Of a DNA stretch of 64,000 nucleotides, positions 25,710-39,000 are shown piece by piece. The notes beneath the pieces were generated by a model. The model saw only the letters and a program-made list of their open reading frames with translations, was not told the DNA's origin and made no database searches. The stretch spans positions 93,996,406 through 94,060,405 of the forward strand of contig CP154956.1 of NCBI GenBank assembly GCA_039621445.1, written 5' to 3'. This DNA comes from Euglena gracilis (lineage: Eukaryota; Euglenida; Euglenophyceae; Euglenales). The position numbers were made by a program, and so were the translations under genes. Within the stretch, counting starts at the first letter, position 1. Each line of letters opens with the position of its first letter.

Positions 25710-26110
25710 GTGTCCATTCCACAATGCCCGCAAATCAGCCCATTTCATTTGATGATGCCATATGTTGCAGAAACAAGGTCACTCGTCAGACCCGGGGGAC
25801 CCCTTCTGATTTCACTAAAACCCCCTTTTAAGCCCATTAGTGCAGATACCATTGCTTCAATAACAAAAGAATCTTTGGCCAAGGATGGGGTGACCCCCAA
25901 GGTGTGGGGGGCACACTCCACCAGAGGGGCAGGAGTTGGTTTGCTCAAAAAATTGGGCCTTTCTGCCCAAGAAGTTTGTGAGATTGACCAGTGGAGGGGG
26001 GTGGCGGCTTTTACAGCCCACTATCAACGACTTGGTGCCCAAGGTGCCCTGGAAAATGCCCTGGCCCCCCTAATTTCAGTGCACAATCTGGCCTCACAAG
26101 GGCAAAGTGC
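25710..26110 (+). pseudogene. Tyrosine recombinase C-terminal core of the DIRS-like element
   Basis: The plus frame carries KPISADTIASITKESL, then WGAHSTRGAGVGLLKKLG, then IDQWRGVAAFTAHYQRL. HSTR is the HxxR motif, Trp in QWRG takes the His/Trp place and Tyr in AHYQRL is the likely nucleophile, as in DIRS, Ngaro and Crypton recombinases. The first catalytic Arg should lie upstream near 25600, where frames are broken. The frame stays open beyond into the inverted repeat modules (to 26678), which is not protein-like. Confidence 0.6.
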
Positions 26111-26560
26111 GGAGCCCGAGGTGTCTCGTACTCCCTCGAGGACAACCGGCCGGGGAGGAAGGGACACCGAGGGCGAAGCACAAAGACCTTGTGAGCCCGA
26201 CCCCCCCACCCATAAAAGAAAGTTCGTCTTCAAAAGCCCTCGGTCAGAGAGTGGGGGCCAGGGGGAGCAGAGGGGGGGGCCCAAGGGGAAAGAGAAAACG
26301 CCACAGCCGTCACGTCGGAGCCACATCGTCAGCCAACGCCGGCGAGGCGGCACTAAGCAGGGAGTCCTAACCCAACGCGCAACAATCACACAATACCGCC
26401 GGCGAGCAAGGCATGGCCTCGCAAGGTCTTTGTGCTTCGCCCTCGGTGTCCCTTCCTCCCTGGTCGGTTTTCCTCGAGGGAGTACGAGACCCCTGGCCGG
26501 ACGCTCCGCCCTGGAGGAGTGGGAAACTCTCGCCGAAGTGGCTCTGCCTGGGCGACCGAT
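26080..26560 (+). repeat. Right repeat modules of the DIRS-like element
   Basis: 26092-26200 is the inverse of the left module; 26349-26423 is the inverse of 23147-23221; 26411-26485 repeats the left module directly. Small differences show the copies have drifted. Confidence 0.6.
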
Positions 26561-28689
26561 TTTTCCCTTTCTCTCAGTGCAACGTGCCGGGCCAAAAGGT
26601 AATTGTCGCCCAAAAGAGGCAAAAAAATGCCATTTTGGGCATTTTTGGGGGCAGATTTCTTTCAAAAATGAAAAATAATATTTGGCGTGAGAGAAAGCCC
26701 CAGGGAACGCTTGATTCTGAGTGGGCTGGAAGAGGGATGGAGCTGTTGCCCCCCTAAATCTGGATAGCCTGTCCTGTCATCGGCCTCCCTTCCCGGAACC
26801 CTCAGTGGATGGCGCTGGCGATATTTTTCAAAATAACATGGTGGGGGGGGTGTTGTTGGACAACGTTTCGTGCCCTCTATTTGAGAGGATTATTGTCACG
26901 TGAAAAAATGCTGAAGCCTGCAAAATGAAATGATGTTGGCAATTTTGAACAACAAAAATGGATGAAACATCTCGCCAATCACCACCCCATCTACAAATGA
27001 ATATGAACACTGAAAATGCTGTCAGATCCCACAACAAAGGATGGGGATCAACAACTTGCATCGCCTGTTTGCTTGGATGCAATCCGGCAAAAGGTTCCGC
27101 CGGTTGTGGGTGGCGCCACACTTGCCGTTCTGGTCCAGCGCTGCTCACGAACACGGGGTCACGATGTGCGCCACTGGCCTCTGCCAGGGCACCGCGGGCC
27201 GGGGTTCCAACGTAAACAGAAACCAATTTTCATTCATGCATGAACCCACCCCTTCCCAGAGGACGTTGACCTCTCTGCCAAATTGGCGAGAAAGTTGGGG
27301 CCGGGACTTTTTTTCTGTCAGTTGGGATAATATGCTGTAATTCACTCAACGAAAGACTTGGGGAATTCCCGTGCGAAAAAAAAAAATTGTGGCATTGCTT
27401 CACAAATAAAGCAATGCCAAATAACGGGGCGGGGTGCCCCGTTACTGGCACCATCTTTTTGACCTTCCCCCCCCCCCGCCCTATTATTTGGGCACTACCT
27501 GCCATCATGAAACGTTGGATCCCGCCCCGAATTTTACTACTAATGGACCACCTTGGGGGGATAACTGGTAAATCCCTGCCATACACACAAATATGCATGC
27601 ATGTTTGTATACATATGTGCATGTGTGTACTCGTGGCAGGCAAGAATTGTGGAATATTTTCGTCCTCACCAACGTCTTGGACCAAAAAAAAAATGGGTGC
27701 CCCGTTATTGGAACCAAGTTTTTCGGCCTTCCCCTCGCCCCGTTATTCGGGCACTGCCCACTCAAAGGGCACTGTCCCATTATTTGGGGGGGGGGGCCGC
27801 ACGCTTAGCTCTATTTGGTGTTCAGTTGCAGTGATGTCTGGGGTGGCCCGCAGCACCTTTGATTTGGGTGTTTTTGTACAAAAAAAAACTTTTGGACTGC
27901 CCTTCAGAAAACTGTCAAGAAAAGCATCGATGAAACTATTAGGCAAGGTGGACTAAAATTAGGGGGATCGGCGTGCAAAATGGGCAATGCGAACAAAATG
28001 GGGTTCACCAGCCGCACCCTGTGCATGACACCGGGCTGCGAGCCCAGCATGGGCAGTGAGGGGCGTTGGGCAACCCGCTCAGCTGGCAGCCTTGCGGAAG
28101 ATGCTGACGATCCACAGCGTGGCTGTGGCGCTGGAAGCACAGCTGGTAAATATTGACAAGGGAGGGGGGGGGGGCGACGCAACGATCGCAAAAAGTCACG
28201 GTTCACCTGCCCAACAATGTGTGGGAATCTGGTCGCACTCTTCAACCGTTGAACGTTCTGACCTGATATCATACTGAAAACAAAGTACTGCCCCTTTGAA
28301 CCCCCCGGGTCCAAATAGAAATTCCCCCCGGCCCGGGGGTGGAGTCGTTTGGACCGGTTCCCGCTTTTGGGAAATTCAGGGGTCACGGTTACAGAGACTG
28401 TTGGAGGGCTCCCTCATTTGGGAATTCAGGAACAATGAAGGCCCTGTTCCCGACCAATTTAGCCCAAATTCACGCGTACTGCCCTGCGTGAACTGCAAGA
28501 CTTCAGTGTTTTTTGAGGATTTTTGTGGTTTGTCTTCTCTCCGGTGATATTTTTGTGAAATTTCTGCAAAATTTTGAATTTCTGCAATTCATTTCCTTGT
28601 GTCCAAAGTTTCGTCTTTTTTCCCCGAACGTCTTGTTTTCTGGATCTTTTTGGCTGTTCAGGTTAGCATGTCCAATATTTTCATGTAAA
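26561..28689. other. Unassigned stretch between the DIRS-like element and the VPS26C gene
   Basis: No gene is assigned. GC-rich islands at 27030-27230 and 28010-28150 stand out from AT-rich, poly-G/C DNA and could be exons. For example the plus strand at 28081-28148 reads LAALRKMLTIHSVAVALEAQ and ends at a donor-like CTG|GTAAAT. I do not recognise either. C11 (27467) and G12 (27785) runs and a (TATG/CATG) microsatellite near 27590-27630 are present. Confidence 0.3.
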
Positions 28690-31600
28690 TTATGTGGACC
28701 AAATCACGCGCATGTGGGTGGATGATAATGATTCAAATAACCACTGGTTGGAAGATTTGAATTTCAGGCGCGGGCGAAATAGCGGTTGGGCAGTGATGGT
28801 GTCTGCTCTGCATCTCCTGAAACGACGCTGGCCAGGGATGACTTTCCGCACGCAAGCGCCCTCCTCCTCGAAGAAGACGACGAGTTCGACGTGCCACAGC
28901 AGCCGGAACGCGTCGTAGCTGAGGTTGGGGCAGGAGAAGACGCGGGGCAGCTGCATCCAGATCGCGCGCCAGAGGAGTGCCGGCTGGACGCCGGCCCGCC
29001 GGCACGCCAGGACGCTGGCACAGTGGGCAAGCGACTCCAGACACTTGGTGCTTTGGTCGTGTTGTTGGTGTTTGTCGGGATTTGTCGGGATTTGTCGGGA
29101 TTTGTCGGGATTTGTCGCTGGAGGTGCTTGACGGTGGGGCTCCACTTTATCGCTTGGATTCAACCTCTGCCGTGTGGTGCAGCCTGTGCGGTTCCTTTCG
29201 CAACGGTCAAACGACCGGAATAAATGGACTTTGCCCCTTCCGGGATTTAAGAAATGTGAAAATGCCACAGCGACCCGTCAGTTTCAACGGGGGGTTTAAA
29301 ATGCTTAAGGCAAATTGCTGCCCCCCCCCCCCCCCAGGAAGTTGCTATCATCCCCAGTACTGGCCAACCTGCCAGGTGACAGTTTCCCAGGACGAGGGTC
29401 AGCCGATTCATGGCCCCCTTTGTCTTTTGTCCCCCTGGCACTGTTTATCACAGGTAGACGCGGGGTGAGCTGAACGTTGCTTTGTGTGTTTACTGTGACC
29501 TCCTTGTGCTTTGTTGTGCTTGGCCTTGTGCGCACCAGATCCAAAAGAGGTGCAAATTTAAATAGATTTTGTTTTTATTTTCTCTTGGTATCAATGTATT
29601 CATTCTGTTTTTTTTGGGGGGGGAAGGGTCGGCATAAATGGTCAGCAGAAACATGGGGTCGGTCTAATGGGGGGGTTTGTTGACTGGGGCTAAACCTAAC
29701 ATTCTGGTGGTCTCAACGGCGGGGGGGGGGGGGGACACTGAAACTGCAGCCTCTGACCAGCACTTTGGGTTCGATGCCACATCACTGGCAGCAGATCCTC
29801 TGCTTGGGATGGGCAAATTGCGGCAGACGTCACTGCACGCGAGCTGCGTGGTCTGCACGTACGATGTCTCGAACGCCGTTTCGCCATCCACCTGGATGCC
29901 CTCGATGCGGATGAGGTAGATGTCGATGGTGACGATTCTGCTGGCAGGGGAGTGTGGTTTGTTGAAAAAGCCGCCGATTGCATGTTCTGTTGCAAGTCAG
30001 CAAAGAAGGCCAGAATATTCGAAAAACTCCCTCCCATTGAAACTTTGAAACCCTGGGTCCTGGGTGTTTGAAAATACCTGCCCATGTCTGCGAGATCATT
30101 TTTTTTGGATAATGAAATGGGGGGGGGGGGTCTCCAGGGGGTTGGCGTGCACACGTATGAGGCATGCAATGCATTCCGCAACCCCATTCAGTTGGTCGGA
30201 GAAAAACTTGACACCTCTGGTCCAGACTGCATTCACGGATGGTGAGAGTCCCGGCCACAGGGCGCCGCAAGCCACCGTCCTTGCGGAATAATGTTCGGGA
30301 CATGGGGTTCACAGGCATGTGGGATTCATGTGCAAATCCACACTGAAACTGCCAGCTAAAAAACTGAAAGAACTGTGGGGGGACCAAAATGGCCGATAAA
30401 ACACACATTTGGCTCCCAGACATGAAATTTGAGGTGGGGTTCGACCTCTTTCTCTGGCTTCAGGCAGCTCTGATCACAACAACTCGGGAACTTTTGATAT
30501 TTTTCTCTGGCATAGTGGCAGCAATGCACCACATCTCATCACTTTCAATTGTTAACCCTGGTTTGGTGGGTTGTCCAGAGGGGGGGGAGAGTGCCGATGA
30601 GTCAATCAAAATCTGAACCCCCCAAAACGACCCAAAATACTGTGCCAGTTTTTGGAAAATTTGGTGGAAATGAAATTTGGTGGAAATGTAATTTTTGATA
30701 GGTTGGCAACATAAAGAAAATTCCAAAAATCAGATTTGGGTCGTTTTCAAAAAAAAAACGCATGCGGCCGTTTCGATTTAGTTCACCGGGGGGGCTGGTC
30801 GGTTGGTTGGCTGGAGATGGGGGGGTTACAAATGGGGGGGCCAAGCCCCCCGTGAAAAGACATTACCAGCCACAAATCCCTCCACGCTAATGCAGGGGTG
30901 GGCAACAGAAACATGGGCTCAACGTAACACCCTGGCCTCTCAGCACCAAACCACAGGAATGCGCGCGCCCGTCCGCATCCCCACACTCGCACATGGTCAA
31001 ATCAGCTGGGACAGGCTCCAACGCAACAACTTCCTGGGGGGGGGGGGTGCATGCAAATGGTTTGGTCCGGCGTTCGGATGAGAGCTTGCCGGGCCGGTGA
31101 CTTGTCGGGTGATGTCCAGCACGGCGGTCTCCAGGTGGCCCACGATGTCCAGCCGGGGGGCGGGGCCTGGGGGGCGGCGCGCTGCCGGCAGGGACTGCCC
31201 AATCTTAGGCGGCCTAACTCGCACTTCGCCGACGCCCAATGCCAAAAAAAAACTTCTGTTTTCAGACACCGAGGCCTGAGACTCAAGGCAGCCCACATTG
31301 CTGTCTCCCTGCACCCCCCAGGGCCTGGGGACAAAACCAACGACTTGGAACTCCACAGTCTACAGGCACAGCGCTCCCGGGACCCAGTGTGCATAAACAC
31401 AAAGCGCCAGGTGATGGAACGAGGGGACTCCATTGCGCATCTGCGCTTTGGCGCAATTTTTTCATTACAAAAAATAAAACGCTTTGCGCTTTAACACAAA
31501 TTTTTTATTTTTTTTGCAATTCAACATGTGGGTGGCCATTGCCACACTTGCCCAATAATAACAACTTTGTGTCAACATGGGTTTCCATTGCGCCACAGCA

Positions 31601-33117
31601 CAATGGGCAGGCTTATGAAAAATAGAAATTTAAGAGTTATATCGCCCCAAAGCGCAAGTAAAAGTACAATTTTTGAAAGTGTAACGTGAGTCTTGCGCCA
31701 AAGCACAATATAAGTGCTTGAAACATATCTCACAACGGAGGGAGAGAACGGCGATGGTAGAGTTTGAACACCAGAGGGGATAGAGCACAAAATGTAGGAC
31801 AGGGGGACGGAAGCCCACTCTCGGTTCCGTTGTCTTGAAATTGGGTAAACATTGCGCTTTGGCACAACACCCATGCTGCTTTAGAATTTTAAATTTTGAA
31901 TTTCCACTTGCGCTTTGGCACAATATAACTCTCAAATTTTCCTTCTACATAAGCCTGCCCATTGCACTTTAGCGCAACAGTTACCAATTTTCAATTGCTT
32001 CTTTTCATCACTGTGGGTGGAGAGAGCAGTCCTGGAAGCATCTCATCACGAGAGCGGACAGAGCTGAGGGTGGAGGGAAGCCTTGCCTGGGACAGGAAGC
32101 CAACCCCCTGGTGTGTGAAAGCAACGTATTTCGTCACGAAGCCCGCACACTGGCCGTTCAGGGAGGGGCCCCGACACACCGTAACACATCAGAGGGACTC
32201 CCATAAGCTCGGGGGCTTCTGTTATGCATTGTGCTTAAGCGCAAATGTTTTATATTGCGCTTAAGTGCAATGCAAAACTGTTGCGCTTAAGCACAATGTC
32301 CATAACCATTGCCTTCTGTACCCTGCAGTGTGGGGCCTGGAGTTGCTCACCATCACGTTGGGACAAGACCCTGGGCTTGCCCTCAATAGCCCCCAACCCA
32401 TCCACCTGGTTGGTCCCCGCTGTACCGCTCCTCGCACTTCATGCACCTGAGGATCAAAACCTGCGACAAGCCGTTTTTTCCAACTTTTCATGACGTGTGT
32501 GTAAACTCCACCCTCTGGATGCCTCAGCTGGCAACTCTTCAGGGACATATCACAGAGCCTAAAAAAGCAACAAAAAGGGCCAAATGTCACCCGGACTGTG
32601 CAGCACCATCTGGGGAACACAGTCAAGGCTTCAAAAACGAGGGACTCACTATGGGGGTTTCGGCACTTCTTTTTGGGAAAATTCACGTGTCCCGGCGTTC
32701 AAACCCAGAGTTTTGGACCTTTTTCAAAATGGTGCACAAGCAAAAAGAAACCAAAATTGGGCCTGTTCCCTGGGTCCCAACATCGGCAAATGATGCACAC
32801 GCCACCGTGGAGGGTCTCCGCGGAACCAGAGGGTCAAATGCATGCAGCATACATACAAACACATAAATGCATCAAATGGGAAATATGAGCGACTGTGCCG
32901 ATAAAATGCATTTGTATTGAAATAAAAATGAAAGCCCTCTGAAATTGAGAATTCAAAAGGAAACACTCAAATCTTTCAGTCATGGCAGTGGAGGCTGCCC
33001 CTGAGCCCCACCTCGTCGAAGGCGCGGCTGTCGATGGCGAATGGGACGGGCGCCGACTTCAGCTGTCGGTCCACCCCCTGCCCCGGTACCTGCACGATGA
33101 GCTCCACGCGGCCTGGC
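28690..33117 (-). CDS. VPS26C: VPS26C-like gene, C-terminal arrestin lobe exons
   Basis: Exon 7 (33012-33117) follows CGCAG and gives RVELIVQVPGQGVDRQLK and PVPFAIDSRAF. Exon 8 gives LDIVGHLETAVLDITRQV, the start of the second lobe. Exon 9 starts after TGCCAG at 29940 with IVTIDIYLIRIEGIQVDGE and ends in ACSDVCRNLPIP. Exon 10 has LPRVFSCPNLSYDAF and VELVVFFEEEG and stays open to TAA 28690-28692, a longer tail than DSCR3. The last 40 codons may be intron or 3' UTR. Confidence 0.75.
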
Positions 33118-35942
33118 CTGCGCCGGCCGGCAACTCCCCCCCCCCCACGGCATGACCCGGGCGAGGGTCGGGGGTGTGGTTTGGTACGGGCACGGAAGGG
33201 AGAGGCCGAAGCACGGTGCGGCACGCCGTGCACACCGGTCGGACACCGGCCTGGCCACACCGGCCTGGCAGGTGGGGGGGTCCCCCTTTGCACCAGGGGG
33301 GACACCCCCCCTCTAAACCCCCCCTCCCTAATAGAAGCGCGGGTGCGCTTATAGCGGACTGTCGCCTCTGGCGGCGGGGGGTGCGCTTCTATTTGGACCC
33401 TACCTGTGCGATTTTTGTTGATTTCTTTTTCAAATTCCATCAAATTGGGGGGGGGTGCGCTTGTAGCGGACCGCCGCCTTCGGCGGCGGGGGGGGTGCAC
33501 TTTTATTTGGAACCTAGCAGCCCCGCGCTTCTATCAGGGGGGGGGGCGGGTTTAAACCGCGTACCCTCCTTAGATCGAACCCTGGGATCGTGGTGGATCC
33601 AGAATATGTCCGAATATTCAAAGAACGGAGTATTCAAAGAAGCCTTTGCATTCCTCACATCATCTGCATAATTGCAGAACAACGCAAATCGCCTCAACCG
33701 CAATAAGACATCAAATCGTATGTTTTTTCACAAAACTCTTTCCGTAATATGAATTCCATTCATTATAAAAGGGAAGAAGCACAATATGGAAATTGACACC
33801 GAGAAAGGTTACATGAGCATTTTAGGCTTCAATTTTGAACAAAAAAAAATAGGGTGAGGCCAGCATCAGTCAGGTTACTGCACTTCAAGGCCTTGGTGAA
33901 TGCGCCGCCAGGGCGATACCCCAAGGACCCCCCACAGGCTTTTGCTTAAGGACCCCCGGGGGGGGGGGTACTGGCTAGCCAATCGGCTAGACACTGGAAA
34001 AAATGGACTAGCTAGACCCCCCTCCCCCCGGGGGGGTGTCCGGGGGTCCCCCCCAACTGGGAAAAAAATTTTCCTCCGGCGCTGCGCGCCGAGGTGGAAA
34101 AATGAGGTTTTTAATAGGTTTTTGGCTGATTTTGTTCCAAAATTCCCCAAAAATGGCCAAAAACGGGCATTTTGGGCCATTTTTGGGGGTCCCCAAAAAA
34201 ATTTCCGGTGCTTCGCGCCGGTCACTGGGAAAAAAATTCCACTAGCTAGCCCTGCTAGCAGACCCCCCATTTGCACTCTGCTCTTGGAAAGACTCCCCCC
34301 AGCCCTGCCCGAGGCTGATGCTCCGGATGCTTTGTTCCAGATGATGCAGACCGGATGCCTTGTTTGGCGTTAAAGGAAAGAAACCCCCGTCCCGGAACTC
34401 TGTGCCCTTGCAATGAACCAACGCTTCCAGCTGAAGGTGCTCTTCGATTTTGACCCTGCTGTTGGGGAGGACCACCACACATGAGATTTGATTTCGTCCT
34501 TTGCGAAGCAGGGCTGTTTTTTTGAGCGAAAATGACAAAAGTACCACCACCACGGAAACACAGAAGGAACAAATCCTTCGGTGCTGAAGGAGTTTTGACT
34601 TAAAAAACGGCCCAACAGGATGAAAGATGAGTTGTGGGGACGACCCCCCCATCCACCACCCATTGAGGCCTCGCGGGCGGGAATGCTGATCACAAAAAAA
34701 AATGAAATGGAAAGGCACTTTCCAAATCATTCACAGACCCTCACGGGGCATCCCCCTGGGCCCCAGTCTTCACCTCCACCGCCAGCATGTACTGCACAAA
34801 CATGAAGGCCCCCCGGCCAGGCTGCCATTCGTGAGACGACCTTGCCAGCCATCGCACCATTAAGATCTCTGCGTGGGCCATTCAAAAACGTGCGGTGTGT
34901 GTCTCTCCAGGCACGGAATTGCAGAATGTGCTCAAAAAAACCACACGCCTTGGGGGGGGTCCTCTTACTGCAAAAGATCCGTTGCTGGGCTGTGACCTGC
35001 TGGGCTGGCTGGCAGCGCAACTCCGCGTGCTATCCACACATTATCACCTGAACACACCCAAAAGTCGGAGGAAATTCTCCCACAGCACACAGGCCAAGGT
35101 GGTCAGCAGCAAAACCAAGTGGGAAATGAGAGAGCCTGCTCGCTGTAGCTCTCCAACAGCAGGACCCCTGGCTTCTTCACCGGCACGACGTAAAACTCGA
35201 AGTCCAGGCGGCTGGGAACGTGGCCGCAGTGAAGGTTCTCCCCACGCCCGCTTCGTTTGTTGCGAATATTTGAAGGCATCCCCCTTTTCCCGAAAAAAGG
35301 TTCCATTTGGCAGAAACCCATGAAATATCAATGCATCCGTGTGGGACCGCCCGACCACAAGCAGGAGGAATATGAATGTCAATTGAATGAATGCCAAATG
35401 TCGATTGTAATGTCAGTCTGCGGGGTCTGCTTTTGCACAAGCCGCCGCAGCCCCCACTCCCTCTGCAGCCTTTCCTTCCTTCCATTTGGGGTCTGTGGCC
35501 CACCACCGAACTGCGGCCACCGCGGCGCCCTCCGGCAGCCGCCCTGCGGGGCGGACCTCCATCGTGAAGTCCAGCAGCGACAGCGGCTTCACGCGGGGGG
35601 CCTGGCCGTTGAACACCGCCTTGCTGGGCCCAGGCAGTCATTTGGCGCCCGTCAAAAAGACACAAATCCCACAATGCGCATGCAAACTGCCACACACACA
35701 GAGGCGCTAATCACGGAAACTTGCAATTAATTCAATGATTAATAAATTCATTATTGCATACATAACATAATGAAATGAATTAATTAAAATAATGCTAAAC
35801 TAACTGACTAACTAACTAACTAACTAACTAATTGATTGATTGATTGATTAGTTAGTTAGTTAGTCGGTTAGTTAAGTACTATTGTAATTAATTCATATAA
35901 TTACGTTACCTATGCAATAATGAATTTATAATCATTAATTGC

Positions 35943-36040
<98 letters not shown>

Positions 36041-39000
36041 AACCAATTAATTGATTGATTAATTAATTAATTAACCAATTAATTGATTAATTAATTAGTC
36101 AATCAATTGATTGATTAATTAATTAATGCATTAATTAATTAATTAATTAATATTTTTAATAAATGAATGAATGAATGAATGAATGAATGAATGAATGAAT
36201 GAATGAATGAATGAATGAATGAATGAATGAATGAATGAATGAATGAATGAATGAAATAATTAATATTTTAATTAATTAGTTAATTGATTAAAATATTAAT
36301 TAATTAATTAATTAATTAATTAATTAATTAATTAATTAATTAATTAATTAATTAATTAATTAATTAATTAATATTTCTAATTAATTAATTAATTAATTAA
36401 TATTTTTACCCCCCCCCTATGTCCAACGACCCCCCTATGTCCAATGACCACCCCCCCCCGGTCAGAGGACACCTTTTCGGAGGTTTGACCAAATTTTTGG
36501 TCCCGGCGTGAAGCGCCGGGACGAAAAATTTTGCCCAAAAATTGGCCAAAAATTTGGCCAAAATGCCATTTTTGACACTTTTTGGACAAAAATTTGTCAA
36601 AATTGCCCAAAAGTTTCGGCGCAAAGCGCCGGAAGGGAAAATTTGGGCATTTTGGGTGGGTAGGGACCCGGGTACCCACCAATTTTCTTTTGACCCCATG
36701 TCCAACGACCACCCCCCCCGGTCAGAGGACACCTTTTTGGTCACTACCCTATGTCCAACGACCACCCCCCCGGTCAGAGGACAGAGGTTACCGGTCATTG
36801 GACATAGGGGGGGGAGGGTAATTAATTAATTAATTAATTAATTAATTAATATTTTTAATTGATTAATTAATTAATTAATATTTTTAATTAATTAATTAAT
36901 TAATTAATATTTTAATTGGTTAGCTAGTTAGTCAGTTAATTAATGAATTCTCTTGGGTGCCCACAGTTGAGCCGGCCTCGGCGCACACCAGACCACACCA
37001 GATGAGTGTCTGGCTGGGCCGCAGCCCGACCAGCCCCGAGCCCGACAGCGCCGGCCAGCGACGCACCACGTGGGCCGGTTCTGGGTCCAACCCAAAAAAA
37101 CGTTGCCTTCGTTTGGCATCCTTTGGGACGTTTTGTGCCCCCAGCGGCGTTTGGGTTTCAGCGGTGACCCCCACGCTGCCCCCTGGATAGCCACCCCCAA
37201 TTCACGGGCCGGGGTTCCCAGTTGCTTCTTTCTCTCTTTCCATTCTCCAACCCCCTGGGGGAAGGGTCACACACAAGATGGGGGGAGGTCGTTTGGGTTG
37301 GTTTTGGAAAAAGTGGCTTGGGCCCGGGGGAAAATGCGCTTGCACCTTTACTTCAGGGGCCACCAAAAGAATCTACGCTCCGAAGACTCCCCAAAAAATA
37401 GCCCACTCCTGGTCTGGTTCTTAGGCGGCCGGATTCACACTTAAGCTTTTTTATGTTGGTTTGCGCATTTGCGCGCACCAACGTGTATTTTTACCTTCAA
37501 TGTTTTGTGTTTTATTTGCGCAAATGCGCCCATAAACATAAATTTTTTATTTGCACAAATATGCGCATAAACACAAATCAGTTGAGTGACGGCGGGCTGA
37601 CGTAGTCTGTAGTGTGTGATGTAATAAGGCTCAATGTGTCTTTACGAGCAGCTGCAGTATCCAAGCCAGTTCAGTCAGCACGTCAGCACTAGTTCCAAAT
37701 GTCGTCACAGTGGGTGTGTGTTTCCCACCTGTTTGATGTACGAGAGCACCACTCTCACCTATCTCGGCCCTATTCACGTCAATTGGTAAGCAGCATTTGC
37801 ACCAAACTACCGGGAGTCACATCCCTACAACAGAGTTCATAAACTGTTTTCAGTGTGTCAGGGTACAGGGTCCCAGAAATTTCGCAAAAATTGTGAATTT
37901 GCACAATTGCGCAAATTCTAAAGCAAAAACCCTTAAATGCGAATGCGGCCGCCTAAGTGGTTGGGGCGGGCGGCGCAGATGGTGATGCTTCAGGCGAGCC
38001 CAACTTTGGCCATACTCAGATTCCATCCCTGTGACTGTTCCATTTGGGCCATCCGTGAACCGCGGAGGGGAGTGGAGTGCCTCAACTGCCCATTTTGGGG
38101 ACCACCCTTTTTTGGTCGGACCCCCCCCCCAGCCATTGGCAACGGGTTGGGCCATTGGCAGAAATTTGGGGATGGCCCGGCCAGGGGGAGGGAGGCGGGT
38201 GCGGGAGGACGGGGTCCGCTGACGACAAAGCCGGCAGAGGGCGGCTCTCTGGCAGGGCGTCGCTGGGGCACGATGCCGTTGTGGGCCATCGCGCTGCGGG
38301 TGAGAATGTGCACCGCCCCTGAGGCCAGGCACCCCTCAAGGCTCAAACCTGCGATGCATATCAGTGTATGGGTACATGTGTGTGTACATGTGTGTGTCAT
38401 ATGCCAATGAGCGACTGAGCGAGCAAGTGAGTGTGTGTGTGCATGTATATGTGCACCCAACTGTCTGTGCGTTTGTATGTGCGCATGTGTGTCTGGGTCT
38501 TTCCCCCATAATATTATTAAAATTTTGAAATAATGCACATTTAGGTTGCAGGGTTGAAATATATATCTTGGTGGAAAATTTTCTTATGAAAAACCACGGC
38601 ACAGCACAAACACTGCACATGTGTATCTCGACATCATTGTTATATTCATACACATTTCTTGTTTTTCTGGCAAAAGAAAATAAAACTTCAAAAATTGCAC
38701 TAATGCACATGAAAAATGCCATAAAACCAGTAAAAAAAGGAGTCTCCTTTGACTGACAGACCAGTGGTGACCATATTTTTTTTTGCTTTTTGCCAGGGAG
38801 GGTTTTCCTCTTGGTTGAGAAATAATCCAATTGTGCCGAGTCCCTTGGAAAATGAACGTTTGTGTGGCACTAAAATCAATTTGTCACCAGCAAATCCAAG
38901 AAAACTATCAGCACTCCAACAGCTGTGCTGGCATGACTCGGCGGCCGCAACTGCCTCCCGATTGTATGGGGGCCTGCCCGTCACCATCGCCCCCGCCCGG

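Larger units (their letters stand above)
22915..26560 (+). mobile_element. DIRS-like tyrosine-recombinase retrotransposon remnant
   Basis: Three signs agree. A tyrosine-recombinase core lies at about 25830-26060. An NPPW Dam-like segment of the kind found in DIRS pol lies at about 24850-25080. Repeat modules at the ends occur in both orientations, as DIRS elements have instead of LTRs and short target duplications. The coding parts are split over three frames with many stops, so the copy is dead. The element borders are approximate. Confidence 0.65.
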
